Shown: one piece after another, positions 62,454 to 64,000 of the stretch | How the letters are laid out: every line of letters starts with the position of its first letter | How positions within the stretch are numbered: position 1 is the stretch's first letter | Origin: Candidatus Protochlamydia phocaeensis | Lineage (GTDB): Bacteria > Chlamydiota > Chlamydiia > Chlamydiales > Parachlamydiaceae | Reading direction: 5' to 3' | Length of the DNA stretch: 64,000 nt | Assembly (NCBI RefSeq): GCF_001545115.1 | Contig: NZ_FCNU01000023.1 | Span: 62,001-126,000 of the forward strand | Translations under genes and position numbers: made by a program | The notes under the pieces: model-generated | Told to the model about the DNA's origin: nothing | Databases searched by the model: none | What the model saw: only the letters and a program-made list of their open reading frames with translations

Positions 62454-62508
62454 TAGAGGGTATATTAAACCTCAAATCTAGACATTAGCGGTTTTAATCC
62501 CTCTTAGG
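62454..62508. repeat. Dispersed palindromic element, shortest copy (about 55 bp)
   Basis: Left end TTAGAGGGTATATTAAACC and right end GCGGTTTTAATCCCTCTTA flank only 17 bases (TCAAATCTAGACATTA). The arms pair almost perfectly, so the transcript would form a hairpin. It lies 38 bp upstream of the symporter start. Confidence 0.75.
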
Positions 62509-62546
62509 GCTATAACACAATATTTAAGAATTGATTAGGTATACGT

Positions 62547-63953
62547 ATGTTTGCTGAAATAACTATCGAAAGGATAGTTGATTATATTTTATTTTTTTCC
62601 TGCCTGTTTATTTTATTTGGCAGCTTATTTATCTCTTTTAAAATGCGCTTCGTACAGCTTCGGCTTTTTCCGACACTGTTTAAAATGTTGACGGCATCTG
62701 TGCTAAAAAGCAACCAAAAGGAGGGAGCTTATACGATCCTTCCCTACCGAGCTCTTTTCACTGCCATGTCTACAACCATTGGAATTGGCACGATTGTCGG
62801 CCCTGTCATTGCCATTCATTGGGGAGGACCGGGTGCTTTATTAGGCTTCCTCTTAACGGCTTTCTTGGGAAGCGCGGCGACCTATACAGAAGTGAATTTA
62901 TGCATTAGATTTAGAAAGAAACTCGAAAATGGCCAAATTCAAGGTGGACCGATGCAGTATCTGCAAGCCATTTTGTCCCCTGCCGCCGCTAAATGGTATG
63001 CTTTAATTGGATGCCTCCTCATGACAGCCTGGTCTGCCGCTCAAGCAAACCAGTTGGCCGCTATTTTAGATTCCCCTCTTCTGGGCGATTACCGCATCCC
63101 GACTGTCTTTTCAGGAGCCTTTATTTCCCTCTTAGTTTTAGTGACCCTGATGGGCGGCATCAAGCGCGTCAGTTCGCTTTCTTCCAAACTCGTTCCACTG
63201 ATGTTTACCCTTTATATTGGCTCGAGCCTATGGATCATTGGAGCGAACATCGACCAATTCGGAGCAATCTGCCAGACAATCGTCTCCTCAGCCTTCCAGC
63301 CTTATGCGATGGCAACCGGCGCGCTGGTGGGGGGATTTATCAGCTCTATGCGTTGGGGTGTATTTAAAGGCACGCAAGCAACAGAGGCCGGCGTAGGCAC
63401 GCAGACTATTCCTCACTCGATGGCCGAAACAAAAGACTCCGTTGCGCAGGGAACACTAGCCATGCTTTCTACTTATACCTCGGGCTTGATTTCTTTTATC
63501 TCCGGATGCGTGGCTTTGATGACTGAAACCTGGCAAGATCCAGAGCTTCCTTTGGGAATCAGCATGGTCGCCGCTTCATTCAAGCAATATTTTTCCCATT
63601 ATGGCGTAACCATTGTGGCCATTAGCACGTTCCTCTTTGCCTTCGGAACGATTTTGGGGAACAGCTACAACGGCAGCCAATGCTTAGGATATTTGACGGG
63701 AAACAAAAGCATCCGCTTGTACTATATCGTAACGGCCTGTGTCATTTTCATAGGCACTATTTCAGGTGTGAAAACGGTCTGGTCGGTCATTGATATCGGT
63801 TTGGCCTTTTTGGTCATCCCTCATATGAGCGCCTTAGTCCGCTATGTGTCCAAGCGATCCGGTGAAATTTTAGGTGTCTCTTCTCCTTCTGTCGAAGAGA
63901 ACGCTCCTGTCCGGCCGGCGTATCTGGCAGAAGAGACAGCCATCAACACCTAA
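62547..63953 (+). CDS. Alanine/glycine:cation symporter (AGCS family), paralogue 2
   Basis: The 468-residue transporter has the same AGCS motifs as 23309-24694: IGTIVGPVIAIHWGGPGALL, TYTEVNLCIRFRKK, GGPMQYLQAILSP, and MRWGVFKGTQATEAGVGTQT near the middle. The two proteins are divergent, so this is not a recent duplication. The family imports alanine, glycine or related compounds using a cation gradient. A short palindromic element precedes it. A short stem CCTAAAAA / TTTTTAGG (63949-63969) overlapping the stop codon may serve as terminator. Confidence 0.9.
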   Translation: MFAEITIERIVDYILFFSCLFILFGSLFISFKMRFVQLRLFPTLFKMLTASVLKSNQKEGAYTILPYRALFTAMSTTIGIGTIVGPVIAIHWGGPGALLGFLLTAFLGSAATYTEVNLCIRFRKKLENGQIQGGPMQYLQAILSPAAAKWYALIGCLLMTAWSAAQANQLAAILDSPLLGDYRIPTVFSGAFISLLVLVTLMGGIKRVSSLSSKLVPLMFTLYIGSSLWIIGANIDQFGAICQTIVSSAFQPYAMATGALVGGFISSMRWGVFKGTQATEAGVGTQTIPHSMAETKDSVAQGTLAMLSTYTSGLISFISGCVALMTETWQDPELPLGISMVAASFKQYFSHYGVTIVAISTFLFAFGTILGNSYNGSQCLGYLTGNKSIRLYYIVTACVIFIGTISGVKTVWSVIDIGLAFLVIPHMSALVRYVSKRSGEILGVSSPSVEENAPVRPAYLAEETAINT

Positions 63954-64000
63954 AAACCAGCTTTTTAGGACACTATCGATCTATTCTTTTCGTGAATTAG

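Overview
The window looks like chromosome from an amoeba-associated chlamydia of the Parachlamydiaceae type (Protochlamydia/Parachlamydia-like). Three things point there: a tryptophan-salvage operon with the chlamydial gene set and order (trpR, trpD, trpC, trpF, trpB, trpA, kynU, prs); a large share of eukaryote-like or repeat proteins with no bacterial housekeeping role (a cyclin-box protein, a PARG-type ADP-ribose hydrolase, two kinase-fold proteins, a Sel1-repeat protein and a 1493-residue orphan); and small convergent gene pairs separated by AT-rich gaps. The species assignment is inference. I saw no rRNA, tRNA, CRISPR array, insertion sequence or prophage.

Layout. 1-6.6 kb: tail of an M48 peptidase, a Nudix hydrolase, a secreted orphan, the cyclin-like protein, a helical-repeat protein and a histidine phosphatase. 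7-13 kb: LysE-type exporter, two tandem secreted HAD phosphatases, a secreted DAO-like flavoprotein, a TauE/SafE carrier and a two-helix K+ channel. 13-19 kb: a complete RND efflux operon (adaptor lipoprotein, pump, outer-membrane lipoprotein). 19-31 kb: DoxX, tag, archaeal-type methionine aminopeptidase, a metallophosphatase, an alanine/Na+ symporter, the PARG-like protein, a GGQ rescue factor, a phospholipase D, a TPP enzyme and a quinone oxidoreductase. 31-47 kb: an ABC-F protein behind a three-codon leader ORF, a degenerate Ser/Thr kinase, the giant orphan, a methyltransferase, a three-gene operon (GyrI-like, ComB-like, Nudix), an ANT(6)-type adenylyltransferase and a modular secreted chitinase. 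47-57 kb: a kinase-fold orphan and the tryptophan operon. 57-64 kb: Sel1-repeat protein, HAF-repeat protein, secreted orphan, thioredoxin-fold protein and a second alanine/Na+ symporter.

The tryptophan operon is the best-understood unit. Its genes from the permease to prs overlap or nearly touch. It has no anthranilate synthase (trpE/trpG) but carries kynureninase and its own PRPP synthetase, so the logical route is host kynurenine to anthranilate to tryptophan. An aromatic amino acid permease sits between trpR and trpD. A 9+9 bp palindrome just upstream of trpR is a strong candidate autoregulatory operator.

The most unusual non-coding signal is a dispersed palindromic intergenic element of about 55-165 bp with ends like TTAGAGGGTGTATTAAAAC. 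There are at least six two-ended copies and several single ends. In three cases the stop codon of the neighbouring gene lies inside the element end. Other structures worth attention are a 45-bp nested palindrome upstream of the TPP enzyme, the MRN leader ORF of the ABC-F gene, and a 34-residue Cys-containing micro-ORF with a near-perfect ribosome binding site at 62191.
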